From assembly GCA_036850595.1 (NCBI GenBank), contig CM072163.1, positions 2,451,833 to 2,515,832 of the forward strand: DNA of 64,000 nucleotides, read 5' to 3'. The DNA comes from Rhyacichthys aspro (taxonomy: Eukaryota > Chordata > Actinopteri > Gobiiformes > Rhyacichthyidae). Under the pieces are notes generated by a model. The model made no database searches. It saw only the letters and a list, made by a program, of their open reading frames with translations, and had not been told where the DNA came from. Below are positions 37,584 to 50,300 of this stretch, piece by piece (the first letter of the stretch is position 1; the number at the start of each line of letters is the position of its first letter). A program made the translations under genes and the position numbers.

Positions 37584-38401
37584 TATTAACTTTTGAGGCT
37601 GAGAGTACTTTATCGTCGTCCTGATGTGAGAAGTGTCACAGATCAGAGCACGTTTGGAGTCAGAATGATGTTTTGAGCGTCTAAAACAACATTTCTTAAT
37701 TATTATTTTTTTTATTTGACGTCTGAGAGAATCACTGACTCAGAATCTGATGTCACTGTTGTTTCCAGATCACGTCGTCTGTCATTGACGTGGATTCTGT
37801 CGCCTGGATTTGACCGTCTCACATTGAGCTGATCCCTCTCCGTTCGCTGTGAGTAACTCTATCCCGAAACGTAGAGAGCATTTCGATCACTTCATAATCA
37901 TGTGAGGGTCCTGACTTCAGCACTATGTGACACTGACTCAGACTGTCCCACAGAAACAGAAATACAATCGCACTGTCCCAGGCCAGGTCTCGTATACCTT
38001 TAGAGCTCCTGATGTGTGTGCGGGGGTTTCTCATTTAAAGAGGGTCGTCCTATTCGTGGCCGACCTTTAGGGGCCTAATCTGTTGCATGTGGCTGCCCTT
38101 TCGAACAAACACAAAGAAGAGCGGGTTAAATTACAACGGACTGACATTTGTCGCTGTCTCGAGGCGGCGCAGATGACGATAAACATCTGGAGCGTCTGAT
38201 TGGTCCAATGTACCGACCATATATGGGCATTTCTTACCTCTTATGTTTCCTTCAAAGGCTATTTTCCAAAGTCTTTTATGTTTACACTTTAACTAGAGGT
38301 CCAAATAATATAACATTCGCCGATTTGCAGTTTTGTGTATATTCAGATGTGAGCAACAGGTGTAACATTTGGATTTTGAGTAAAACTTATATCTGCACTT
38401 C

Positions 38402-38862
38402 CTGATTTTCTTTTTTGTCCCCGTCTCAGACTCCACTCTCCTCCAAAATCAGTCTAGGGACCTCTCCTGCTTCTCTTTTATTAAAAAATAAAACCAGACC
38501 AGTTTTTCCTCCAAAATACTAATCCATTTGACCAAACTGAAGTTTAGAGTTTAGCGTTAGCTTAGCTGTGACTTCAGCGTCAGGACGACAATTATCTCCT
38601 CCTCGTTAAACATTACGTGATTGAATTGACAGTATTTATCTGTGTTTTACGTTGCCTCCCTTTTCTCTGTTGATGCTTTTCTTTTTTCAGCTGTTTCTCT
38701 GTTAAAAGACATATTCAGCTGAAAATACACTTTATCTGCAGCTATTAAACTTCCTGGAACGTCATGTGACAAGTGTCGACCAATGGGAGCGCTCCTTTTT
38801 CGAGCAGGTTTTCTGTTCCTGAATAGAGGTTCTCATCTATTACGATCCCTTAGAATAAACAG
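38402..38862 (-). mobile_element. Palindrome-CCAAT element, subfamily A
   Basis: Almost identical to the 33.8-kb copy over about 400 bp; palindrome at 38786-38795. The close identity points to recent spread. Confidence 0.8.
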
Positions 38863-39237
38863 AAAGCCTTGCTCTGTTTGTAAAGTGATGATGGTGCGTC
38901 CTGTCACAAAGGCAGGTGGCTGTGGTTTTGCCCCGGAGCCAACAACACCTGCCACGTGAGGCTTTTCATGTGGAGCTTGACCTAAAAACACACAGAGGAC
39001 GAACTGCAAGGTGCTTCAAGAAGGATCTGGATTAACGTCAGCAAAATACCTGCAGAGACTGGCCTCACGTGATGCTGATGTAATGTAATGCAATTGGTTT
39101 GGATCAAGGAAGGCGAAAAATATTAGTAAAAATGTATTCATTGGAAATCTAAACATAGTAGTGATATATGGGAGAGTTTTGGATAAGCTACAGGTAATTA
39201 TAGAGAAAAACAGACAATGACAACCAGAAAATGTGGA

Positions 39238-39555
39238 AAAGAGTCCTGGTTTGAACAAAATACAGAAAAAATATAAAATAAAATAATATCACGAATGAAT
39301 AAATTAAATAAAATGATAAATAAATAAAATGATGGATAAATAAATAAAATAAAATGATAAATAAAATAAAATGATTAATAAAACAAAATAATGGGTAAAT
39401 AAATAAATAAATAAATAAAATGATGAATAAATAAATAAAACGATAAATAAAATAAAATGATGAATGATAAATAAAATGATAAATAAATAAATAAATAAAT
39501 AAAATGACAAATAAATAAATATAATGAAAGTGATAAATAAATAAATAAAATTTAT
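39238..39555 (+). repeat. ATAAATAAAATGA low-complexity block
   Basis: About 320 bp of AAAT/ATAA units interrupted by TGATGAATG. The long minus-strand open frame rich in F, I, L and Y is a by-product of this composition. Confidence 0.9.
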
Positions 39556-39606
39556 GAATAAATGGAGGAAGTAACATTTTGAGTATTATGGTATTTATTA
39601 AAAAAA

Positions 39607-39990
39607 GACTTAAAACAGGACTGAACAAGCTCTTAAACCAAGACTAACTCAAACTCAGGACTAAAACAGGACTAGACCTAAAATCAAACAGGACAAAACC
39701 AGGATTAAATCAAGACAAAATCAAGAGTAAACCCAGGTTAAATCGGACTAAAACTGAACCAAGTTGGTAACAAACCCAGGACTAAGATACGACTAAACAA
39801 GGACTAAAACAGGACTAAACCTGGACTAAAACAAGTCCAAACAAAGGGTCAAAACCAAACTGGGACAAAAGGGACCAAAACTAAGACTAAAGGCACAATT
39901 AAAACAGGAATAAAACAAGTTTAACTAAAACTAAATCCAGAACTAAACCAAGACTAATCCAGGAGTAAAACAGAACTAAACTGGAACTAA
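39607..39990 (+). repeat. Decayed GGACTAAAAC tandem repeat
   Basis: Repeated short units such as CAGGACTAAAACAGGACTAAACC with no strict period. The reverse complement (GGTTTAGTCC) is the core of the 17.7-kb array, so this may be an old relative in the opposite orientation. Confidence 0.65.
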
Positions 39991-40559
39991 ACACATCTTG
40001 TAATTCAAATTAAAAACAAAGTAGATGTAAAATATTGAAGAGAATTGAAACTGCGTTGCGTGTGTGTATATTTCCCCAGATTCTCATCCATTGTTGGTCT
40101 TTTTTGCTCTCATCCGGAGGACCTCCCTGAATCCTGACCTGGTCCTGGTTGTCCTTGTCCCACTGAGCGCATAACTGTGTTGTGCAACTCCAACGTTTAT
40201 ATAACAGGTCATTTAAGGCGGTTAATTGGTCCGTTGGTACGTGCTGATGGACAAGTCCCTCGAGTGTCAGTGTGTGTCAGTGAGGTGTGCGTTAAACACC
40301 ACACAACACAGGCCTGGTCCAAATCTACTGAGGGTTTTTGTGGATCTGGGACACAAGAGATAGAGCTACTATTATAATACTTAATCCTCTGTTTTCGTTT
40401 GGAGTTTAATCTGGCTCGTTCTGCTAATTGCTTCACAAAGTCTGTCGGCTAAATGTCATTGTTTCCTTCAGGACGTCAGTGTTTTATCAGATTGTAAAAC
40501 AAATCGGCATCAAATCTTTTACTTTGTCTTTTAAATGATCAGTAGTCTCTTTTTAATTG

Positions 40560-40670
40560 TGGTTATTTATTCTTTTTTATTGCATATTTAAGATATTTAA
40601 TCGTATTTCATATATTCATTCTATTATATCATTGTTTTCCTGATGGGATTAATAAAGTCATCTGAATCTG
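40560..40670 (+). mobile_element. Possible LINE/SINE 3' tail
   Basis: GATGGGATTAATAAAGTCATCTGAATCTGA is the kind of tail found on truncated fish LINE copies. The upstream body was not recognised. Confidence 0.35.
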
Positions 40671-40683
40671 ACATTAAGCACAC

Positions 40684-41335
40684 ATGTCAAACTCAAGGCC
40701 CAGGGGCCACATGTGGCCCTTTGCAATGTTTTATATGTTGTTTTTACCAAAAAAAAGTATTTTTGGTTTTATTGAATTTGATCATTGAATGTTTTAGATG
40801 GATTTTATTTTTGTTGCAAAGATGAATAAACTGTTCAAATCTGACTAAAATCTATTCAAATCCATCTAAATTCAGTTGAAATCTGATTAAAACATGTTCA
40901 AATCCGTCTAAAATCTGTTGAAATACATCTAAAACCTGTTGAAATCTGACTAAAATCTGTTGAAATCTGACTAAAATCTGTTGAAATCTGACTAAAATCT
41001 GTTGAAATCTGACTAAAACCTGCTGAAATCTGACTAAAACCTGTTCAAATCCATCTACAATCTGTTGGAATCTGACTAAAACCTGTTGAAATCCATCTAA
41101 AACCTGTTGAAATGTGACTAAAACCTGTCCAAATCTGACTAAAACCTTTTGAAATCCATCTAAAACCAGTTTGAAAGAATGAAATTGTTTTTTGTGATAA
41201 CTTTTGTAAAACTCAAATGAAAATGAAATCTCACATTCAGAATTTAATAAAAGCTTCTCAAATATCTTCGGCCCCTGAAAGGATTCTTATTAACTTTCGG
41301 CCCCTCACTAGTTTGAGTTTGACACCTCTGTCTTA
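40684..41335 (+). mobile_element. Complete GTGTCAAACTC element with inverted ends and 21-bp array
   Basis: The left end is CATGTCAAACTCAAGGCCC followed by GGGGCCACATGTGGCCC. The right end is TAGTTTGAGTTTGACACCTC, its inverted counterpart. About 40820-41170 is an array of 21-bp units of the form GTTGAAATCTGACTAAAATC. The right flank (ACAAAAGTTATC on the minus strand, CCCCTGAAAGGATTCTTATTAA) is shared with the 14.3- and 54.4-kb copies. This is the best bounded copy and defines a length of about 650 bp. Confidence 0.8.
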
Positions 41336-43219
41336 GAGAGTTCTATGCTAAATCTTTCCAGATTTTGTGCTGTTTTCCTGACAGCTTTAACATGTTGTGC
41401 TTATGTCATGTTCACAGCAGCGGCTCGACAGAAAACAAGTGTGAAAGCCTTTTAACTCTCTCACGGTGCGTTTAAAGACCCTAGGACAGAGGGTCATCGA
41501 GGCCGAGGGGTCACAGGGACGGACCCGCTGCCGTAAGTCAAAATAACGAGCGGGATTAGCTGCGGACGCTAAGGTCGCCTCGGATGATCTCCCAGAGGGG
41601 AAGTTTTGGATCAGAACTCGGTGATCTGCTCTTGAACGCTGAGCCCAAGGACAAGTGGACGGACTTAAACAAACAGTCCCTCGATGGGAAGCAGAAATAA
41701 ACCGGGGGCAAATATTTGGATTGTGTCTGAGTGAAATGCCACCTTCCTGGATTTAACGCAACAGGTCGAGATGAGATGAGAGAGCCACGATAATGAAATC
41801 TGAGTGGTTTGTGGAGATTACTTTCAGACAGCGACGATAATCAATAAAACAAAGATGGAGGACAGTAAATAACACACAGTTGACAGAAAAAAATCAATCA
41901 TGAGCGACTGTAAAAAGGCTTGTTTCCTTTAGATCTTCTGGAGCTAAACAGGAAAATGCTTTTAGTATCGTTTGGAATCACTTTTGTTTTTGTTTTTTTA
42001 TTAAATTGTCACCAAATATTCTTGTTTTATTGTAGTTTTGAAGCTGTATTGCCCTGGTGCAGATTATGTAATTGTGACATCTTCATTCTCCAAAAATATA
42101 TAAAGAAAATGTTGGTGAATTTCCTCACGGAACTTTTAAGTCTGGGCAAAATTCAACAAATATTTAGAATAAATCTCTGCAATTGAAACATGAATAACTG
42201 TTGGATAAAGTCTTGTAATAAACCACGTTGTGTGTATTACTGGCCCCTGAACAGCTTTAGTTTTGCAAACGCAGCTAAAACAACAGCAGGTTTACCCCGA
42301 GGCTGGAGAAGTCCCAGTAAAACAGTGATCCTGAGAAAGCAGCAGGTCCCATTTGTGGAACCAGCTCAGTTTATTTGAACAGATGATTTTCCCTCAGCGT
42401 TTCTAAATAAACACAAAGATCTGCCGGTTTGGTGCAGCTGTGGGCACCGCCGGCCGTTCTGCAGCTGAAGATGGCAGCTGTCACTCAACAACGCAGATCT
42501 GTCAAAACGGACGCAGGATAACGAGGGGTAAACCTTAAATATATATTCTCAGTCTCATTTTGATGGTTCTTAGACCTGAGATCATTAGAGTCTACCTCAG
42601 ATGGACACAAACCTCTAATATAACCCTCCTGTCCCGGGACGAGGACACATCTCCAGAGATTAGTGCCTCTTTAAGCAGATATTAAAGAGAAATGGCAAAT
42701 AAACTGGACCCTACTGAGTCAGATTTGTACATAATACTCTAAAATCATCCACTTTTACAGAAGACATGTCCTTTCTTCCAAACTGTCCATCTTAAACATG
42801 TCTTAAACCAGTTCAAGGGCTGCACAGACAGGGATGTGCGCCCTCTGGTGGCGAAGAGCTACACAGAGTGGTTTTGAATACAATAAAAAGAATCACATTT
42901 GATTTTATTTAATGCAGAAGAGAGTAAATAATTTGCTCCTGATATATCCCCAGCCTTTAAGACCTGAATTTAGAAAAATGCACTTATTAAATTCATAAAG
43001 TGAGAGTCAGAAGACGCTCACTTTGTCTAAAAAAGTAAACAGCTGTTGTTAATAAACGCTAGCTTTCTTCTTCTTTATCACAAAAACAAGACAAGCTTTT
43101 ATTGTGGAAACAGTCATTTTTTGTTTCCTGTTTGTTTGGAGTCACTATTTAGCAGCTGGACCTCACAGTTGTCACACGATATTTGAGATTTTATGGGATG
43201 TTTCATACTTTAACCACTT
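41336..43219. other. Intergenic with GC-richer patches
   Basis: 41440-41640 and 42420-42530 are CpG-richer and repeat-free; possible regulatory DNA. No gene was recognised. Confidence 0.45.
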
Positions 43220-43507
43220 CCTGGTTTTCTTTTTTTGTCCCTGTCTCAGACTCCACTCTCCTCCAAAATCAGCCTAGGGACCTCTCCTGCTTCTCTTTTA
43301 TTAAAAAATAAAACCACAAAATACTAATCCATTTGACCAAACTGAAGTTTAGAGTTTAGCGTTAGCTTAGCTGTGACTTCAGCGTCAGGACGACAATTAT
43401 CTCCTCCTCGTTAAACATTACGTGATTGAATTGACAGTATTTATCTGTGTTTTACGTTGCCTCCCTTTTCTCTGTTGATGCTTTTCTTTTTTCAGCTGTT
43501 TCTCTTT
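43220..43507 (-). mobile_element. Palindrome-CCAAT element, subfamily A, truncated before the palindrome
   Basis: Matches 38402-38700 closely, with a small deletion around AAAACCACAAAATACTAA. It stops inside TTTCAGCTGTTTCTC, so the palindrome is absent. Confidence 0.75.
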
Positions 43508-44889
43508 GTTGAAAATTGGAACATTGCCATTATTTGTTTTCGAGCTTCTCCATCAAAATGTATAAGTACATCTTCAAATAATTAGCTGCTCCATCTTTTT
43601 TCGTTGGATAAACTTGACTCGTGAACACTCTCAGAGCATTAATTAAGACTTACTCTCTTCAGTAAAAGGTATCGTGCCATGTGATCCCTCAGAGCACACG
43701 TGAGAGGCTTTTTTTTTCCACTTCAGATCCTCTTTGTCGCTTTAACTCCCAATTGTTTAAGTCGGAGTTAGTGGAGCAGCTGCGACAAACGGCCCCTTCA
43801 TCCGACGGGACCAGTGAGGAGGGTCTGTCCTTTCGGTTCGACACAACAAAAGAGTTTCTTACGAGCCGCCAGAGCCTTTCTGCAACCTCAACAAAATACT
43901 AGCTGCTCTATATTCTCATTATCTGGATGTATCTCTACGTTTTTGGCTCCTGGACGGCTTTTCGAACTGTGCGGTCAGTGAACTGGGACTGATTCGATGT
44001 TCGGGGCCGTATCAGTGGAGTTAATAAAGGGACATAAAGCTGGAAAAGTCAGTGAGGACAAAGAGGTCACAGCCTTATTATTGTTTTTGGAGAATTTGGG
44101 CTTCAAACAGATGATGTAATGCACAAGTATGAATATTTCTGCAGAAACAAAAGCCTCCTCTGATATTTAATTAAAATAATAGACTTCAATCACCAACATT
44201 AACATACAATATCATTAAGGGACAATTAGAGGCAATGTGGAAGCTCTAAAATGCAAAACCTAAGTTGTAAATTAGTACTGAGACAGTGTAGGCCCACTTC
44301 TTTATTGAATTTAACACAGATTTATATTATTTATTGCTGTAGCGACTGGTTTTGCAGTTTCAATTCTCACTTCTTCTCTTCAAACACTGTAAAATTGTAC
44401 ATTTAAAGAAACAAACTTCTCAAATTTCCCACAGGTTTATAGATCCAATCACAAAGGACACAGAGACAGGATCAAACAGTCTGATTGGCCGGGGGCACAG
44501 CTCTTAGCGCCCCGAGGCAGAACCTGAAGAAGCCAGTTAAAGAACAGCCTCAGGTCGCACAAAATTCAGGTGAAATATTTATTTTATTGTGAGTAAAAGT
44601 ACCAGTAATAACTACAGTTCTCCATTTACTTCATCAGCTTTTCATGTTGGTGTAATTTTGGTTCATTTGTCTTTAAAACAGTGCTTTAATTTGTTTATTG
44701 AGGTTTGGGTCCAAGAACATTTTAACTGAGTTGAAGTCTTGACAAAGCCCTTCCAAAACCTGTCTGCTCCTTAAATTCAAAGTTTTATTTGCCATTCGTT
44801 ACAACTAATGCTACTTAGACTGAGCTTTAATAAAATAATCCTTCTGTAAATCTGTGAAATTGACTCTAAAGCCACTGTTTATACCTTTT
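43508..44889. other. Intergenic with GC-richer patch
   Basis: 43680-44030 is CpG-richer with a 73-codon unrecognised frame (43681-43902). Possibly conserved non-coding DNA. Confidence 0.4.
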
Positions 44890-45086
44890 CCTCAGGCTCG
44901 GGTCCAAGCTGGACTCTTTTAAATCTGAACTAAAGAGTTTTTTATTCAGAAAGGCTTTTAAGTGTTGACTGTTTTTAGTATTTTGTAGTTTTACGTGTTT
45001 TTAGTTCTTATCCTAGTTTTATTTTGTAGCACGCTGAGATTCTCTGGAATGAAAAGTGCTTTATAAATAAAATCTATTATTATTAA
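44890..45086 (+). mobile_element. LINE-type 3' end
   Basis: CTCGGGTCCAAGCTGGACTC and AGAAAGGCTTTTAAGTGTTG lead to GAAAAGTGCTTTATAAATAA and a TATTATTATTA tail. This layout is typical of 3' ends of fish L2/Rex-type LINEs or SINEs that borrow their tails. No upstream reverse-transcriptase frame is present, as expected for a 5'-truncated copy. Confidence 0.6.
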
Positions 45087-45153
45087 AGGTCTGCACACTT
45101 ACTAATGTACTGATAATCAATAGATCAATACAATTAGCAGACACTATTTTCCC

Positions 45154-45179
45154 TGATTGATTGATTGATTGATTGATTG
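45154..45179 (+). repeat. (TTGA)n microsatellite
   Basis: Six consecutive TGAT units. It sits 70 bp after a LINE-type tail. Confidence 0.9.
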
Positions 45180-45294
45180 GTAGAAGCTGTCCATCATTTG
45201 TTGAAAATAAAGCAGTGAGGTGTAATGTTTGTTGGATTTGATGTGATCTGTTTATGATATTTCTGACTAAACCTGGGAATAAATGATGTCAAAA

Positions 45295-45475
45295 CCTTGT
45301 CAAATAAATACAGCACCAGACCAAGACTTTACCAGATCAGGACTAACCCAGACTAAATATTAAATTAAACCTGGACTAAACCAAGACTAAATGTCAAACC
45401 AAACTTTTGAAAGAAATACTTTGTGAATCCAGAATAAACAATAAGGACTGAACCAGAACTGAACCTGAACTGGGA
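45295..45475 (+). repeat. Decayed GGACTAAACC repeat
   Basis: Units such as CCTGGACTAAACCAAGACTAAA and CAGGACTAACCCAGACTAAA resemble 39607-39990. Confidence 0.55.
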
Positions 45476-48400
45476 CGTGCCCCAGGCCCAGGACCTGGTC
45501 CCGGTGGTCCCTCTGGTCTCGGGGGTCCCTCTGGTCCCTCTGGTCCAGACCTGTGAGGGCCTACAGTCCCTTCATAAATGACACGTGTGAGCCGTGAGCG
45601 TGCTGCTGTCCTGTTGTGGACTCATCCGTGAGTGATGGCTGCTGCTTCAGGGGCGCTGACCCACACTGACCCGGGACGTGTGGGAAAGACGTGGGCGGAT
45701 ACGGACCGCTTCCCCTCGGTTCAGTCCGGACTGGGGCCAGAGGAAGCCCCGACGGGACGGGACCGAGCACAAACTGTGTTCCATTAGGATTCATTAAACT
45801 TCGATCTAGTTACATTCATGATAAATGACTGCTTATTTTTACAAGATTTTGACACCAAAACTCATTATTATTACAATATCATTCACAGTTTACATTTACA
45901 GACGTCGTAGTGGAAACATTTATGATTATTTCTCTGGAGGGACACAAACTCATCTCAACATTGCTTTTTTAACGAAGACAATGGATAAGTTTTGTGAATT
46001 TACATCAGTTTTCTGTTTGACCAATTTGAGTCTCTAGTTACATTTACTTAAATAACTTTTGGGACTATGTGTAAGTTAAGCATGACATATTACTTAGATG
46101 TGAATATATTGTAATTTATCTCAAAATTCAGAGCTAAAAACATAAACATTATTTCATTTTCATTTGATTTAAAAGAGTTAAAAAGTATATAACAGATCAT
46201 TCAGTTAGTACGTTTTTCCTTTAAATTGACTTGATTATTTGTGCTCATCTTTAAATAAGAAACACCACAACAGTAGCTCACTGTGGCTTTTTAAACCTAA
46301 ATAAATCTAATGTGCTATATATTTAAAACACTTACTTTTCATTTTGAAGGAAAGAAATGTCACTTTTCCTCATCATAAAACATGTAAAGTAATGATTTTG
46401 TGGGCTATTTATTACATTTTACTTGAATAGATTTTGCTGAACGGCACAGGCTGAATTTGAATGAGCTTTAATTCACTCTAGTGTCATATTACAGAATACA
46501 GATTCACAGCAACACTATTATCTCTCATCCGTTCAAGTAGCAGAAAGATTAAAAGCCAAAAAGGCAAAATCACCATAATTCTACCAATACTTTGCCATTA
46601 AATTCTGCAAATATTTCATCACACACTACACACACTCGACAGAAAGAGGGACCAATGAGCTGATTCTAATGCTAACTCTTAATGCATAAGCTAATGCTAA
46701 AGCTAACTTCATTACATACATTATATAACACACCACTTCTCCCAGACTCTTGCCCTCTGTTGCTCTGTTGCTCTGTTATTTGCCCAAATCCAAGCCTCAG
46801 TAATGACCATTTTTGTAGTGACACAAGGAAACTGCTGGATTTAAGGACGACTCCTAGAAATCTATTTGTTGTTATAGACACAGAGTCGTGTGATTGTTCA
46901 GTAACACATCAGAAGGTCAGTGATGGGTCAAGTTAAGTCATTATTAAAGCTCACTCTTGCTGCTTTACAAAAACAAACTTCATTAATAATAAAACTATGA
47001 CCTTTTCTCCTTTTAACAAATGTGTTTTTTTTGCAGAGTCATGTTTGGGGGCGTGTCTGCAGCCGACAGCAGCCATTGGATTTTAATCTCGCTCCTATCA
47101 CTGTTTAGGGGAGAGGCCGACTTACACAAGACGTGTTTTGGCCCGAAAATAAAGATGTAAACATGGATTGAAGCGAGTCAGATGTGAAGATTGCAACAGA
47201 GCAGCTCCTCCTTTAACTCACATCGTTCTCAGTGAGCACACAAACTGTGGACAAGATGTTCAAGATGTGGACCGCGATAGAAACAATATGTTTATGGGAC
47301 TCAAGCATGACTCAAACATCTCCAAAGACGACCTGAGATAACGTTAGCTCATCAGATAAGATAATGGAGCAAATATTTGACCAGAATAAGGGTCGATTAT
47401 CATTTGAATAAAACAAGTTGCAGGTGTCTTTTGCATCTTTAGTACAATTTACTTAAACACAAATATTGCTCTGTTGAATGGCTCTTAGCTTCTTTTACAT
47501 ATGCACTCATTTTCTTTTTAAATATTGACCCATATTCATATTATTTGAGCATAAAGCTTCCTAAAAGCTTTTTCTATGTGCATTTTTGGTCTGATTCTTC
47601 TCTGAAAAATCAGACTTTTAATAATCAAGTGTCATGAATGTTTTATAATTCTGCTTGGTTTAGTTTTAATGTACAGTAAGTCTGATAATATAACAATACT
47701 GTATAAAACAGTGTACATTTAAAGGCTGAGTCAACTTTTATAATTGAATCTTCCAGATAAAAAAATACAGTCAAGAGAAAAAATATATAAAAATGAAATA
47801 TAAAGAATAAAGAAATTTAAAGAATGCATGCTGTTGTTTTCTTTAAATTAATGCTCTTTTAATGTTTTTGTTTCTTTACTGAATCAATGTGTCATATATG
47901 TTTACTTTAGCAAAAAAACTCTAGTAGAAATTCTAGTAGGACAATAAAATAAATGTTAATGGCAAAAAACTAGTATCCTCTTCCTCTGCTGTCAATGGAG
48001 TTTCTGACTGAACTAAAGAACAACACTGGCACCAAGTGGAAAGAGAAGGAAGTACAAGTGAAAGGCTTATTTGTAGTATTCCCCACTTTGCATTGAAGCA
48101 GCTGTGTTTAATAAAAGAAGACGCCCTCAGCTGTAACAGGGAACAAGACTGAACTACAATAAAATGGACTGGCCTCTGTACTGCACATAAATAATACTTA
48201 CAGCACTTAAACTGTCATCAACTAGTACAGTAACAAAAAATATGTCAGCTTGGATTAAGCAGCAGATTATGTCGTGCAAAAGTGTCTAAAGTCCTAAAGG
48301 ATTGTCAAATGTTCGTGTTTAATGAAAGCCACACATCCATAAAGTTCAAATAGAGGCTTTTTAACTTTGGTAATGCTGAAAAGAACAACACTGGGAACAT

Positions 48401-49239
48401 ACTCAGCTGCGTAAACTCTTTGTATGTTCTGTTCTATGTTATATTGTGATGCATATTCTATATTTATTGACTTACTTTGCAAATAGGTGCAGAAATAAGG
48501 ATGTTAAACAAGTGTGTGCAACAGGAAGTCATCTAAATGTAATCAGCTGTATTCAGATTACTCTGTTTTTAAATTGTGGTACTTTTTATAATGCATTACA
48601 CTTTCAGGCAAACTGTAAAACCTTAAACAGCACTTTGAGTAGCTACATTAAGTGTGATATAGGCTATAATCTTTGACTTGGACTGTTATAATTGATGTAA
48701 TGAAACAAAATGTAGTCTCGGCTAATATCTGTCTCTTAGTGGAAAATAACAATAGTAAAGAATGAATGAATGGACAGTGCTGCAGCAAAATTACTCACTT
48801 AAATGTGCCACTGTCAGAATAAAAGTCCATTATGTTGTGTCCTCTCGTCACATGCAGAGTTTGGGCTCAGTTATTATTAGAGCCAGTGTGGAAGTCATGG
48901 GACAGGCACGGGACCGTCCTGCAGGACCCTGTAGGAAATACCACTATTACCCTGCATGTGTCAAAGGTAGATCAGTGGAACTATGAGTTTTAAATGTGTC
49001 TTTCCAAAATCACACCATTTTTATTTTGCGTATAAACATCAATAATATTCACTCAGGAAATAAACTGAGCATAAGTAAGCGGTATTAGTAAAGAAAAGTT
49101 AGCATATTTTAGAATCAGCTGCAAACAAATAACGTGTTTGATGCTTTTTAAAGAACAAATACGATTTATTGGAATATAAATCATTAAATATTCCAAAATA
49201 TATGAGATATTATGACAGAAAATGGTCAAAATTAGCTGA
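45476..49239. other. Intergenic upstream of stx12
   Basis: A GC-rich patch at 45476-45790 contains repeated GGTCCCTCTGG motifs. The rest, 45.8-49.2 kb, is AT-rich with no gene recognised. Confidence 0.5.
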
Positions 49240-49440
49240 TTATTCCTCGGATTCTCGTATGTACCACCGTTGTTGTTGTACGTAAAGGTTACGTCAGGCC
49301 GACGTCGGATTTGTCTGCGTGCGTCTGACGTCATCGCCGGGCTGGGTCTGTCGCCGTTTCTCCGATTATTCTCAAACAAATATTGATTTTTTGGGAGAGT
49401 TTGGAGCCTAACAGACAAGAGACACCGATATTATTTTAAA
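49240..49440 (+). promoter_or_regulatory. stx12: Probable stx12 promoter and non-coding first exon
   Basis: A CpG-rich block in an otherwise AT-rich stretch lies 0.9 kb upstream of the stx12 start codon. It contains a perfect cAMP-response-element palindrome TGACGTCA at 49326-49333. A donor-like AAA/GTAAGAC junction lies at 49440/49441. The first coding exon opens at an acceptor (TTTGCAG, ending 50267) with 33 nt of leader before the ATG, so a spliced 5' non-coding exon is required, and this is the best candidate. The transcription start itself cannot be read; no TATA box is obvious. Confidence 0.6.
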
Positions 49441-50300
49441 GTAAGACATCTGTATTAACAAATATATATTATTAGCCGTTTGGAGCCATAAAAAACGCGC
49501 TGTTTGGGGAAAAAACGCTCTGTTGTTGGTCCGTTTAATGACGCTTATAAGCTTTGTCTGTGAATTTTAGCTTATTATTCGTCTCTGTTATTCTTTTAAT
49601 TGTTGTATGCGTAAAATTAAAGTCAAATGTAGCTGCCAAAGAGCGTTTTATTGTTGTGTAGGCCGAAGGTGAGCCGGTTCTCATGGTTATATCAGTGACA
49701 TGGTTATTTCACGTGATGTTTGGCTCGACTGACCTGTTTAAAGCCAGAGCTGACACATTTACTCAAAAACCTGCACAAAAACACGAATATCAGAACAATT
49801 AAAAAGGAATATCGGTAACTCGAGTAATAAGAATGTAATAATGGCTCAGTGTGTGTTGTCATCTCCGCCACTGAGTCTGTTTACCCCAAAGCCGCAGCTA
49901 AATATAGGTTAGTATTCATTACAAGTGAAAATAAACCTTAAATAACTTAAATATAGCGTTAAGACTGAATTTACACTGGACTTTAATGGATGAACATACA
50001 GATAATTATTTATTTTTGTTATTATTATTAAATAAGTGACGTCCAACGTGGATTGTGGCAATAAAGCAGCACAACAAGACACTCTTTATTCAAAATATTA
50101 TTCTTTTTTTAATATTATATGCATCAATCTTGTTTGCTTCCAACAGATCATGTGAACCAGACTGATCCTGAAGATAAAAAATAAAGAGTGGGGCGTGAAT
50201 GAAATAATAAAAGCTCTTGTTACCGTATGAACAATTAAATTACTGTCGTCGTGTGTTTATTTTGCAGTTCAGTGTAAGGACCTACTGATCCACAGCCAGG

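Noticed and set aside
39188..39628. 146-codon hydrophobic frame on the minus strand
   Set aside because: Translation of an AAAT-type low-complexity block into F, I, L and Y.
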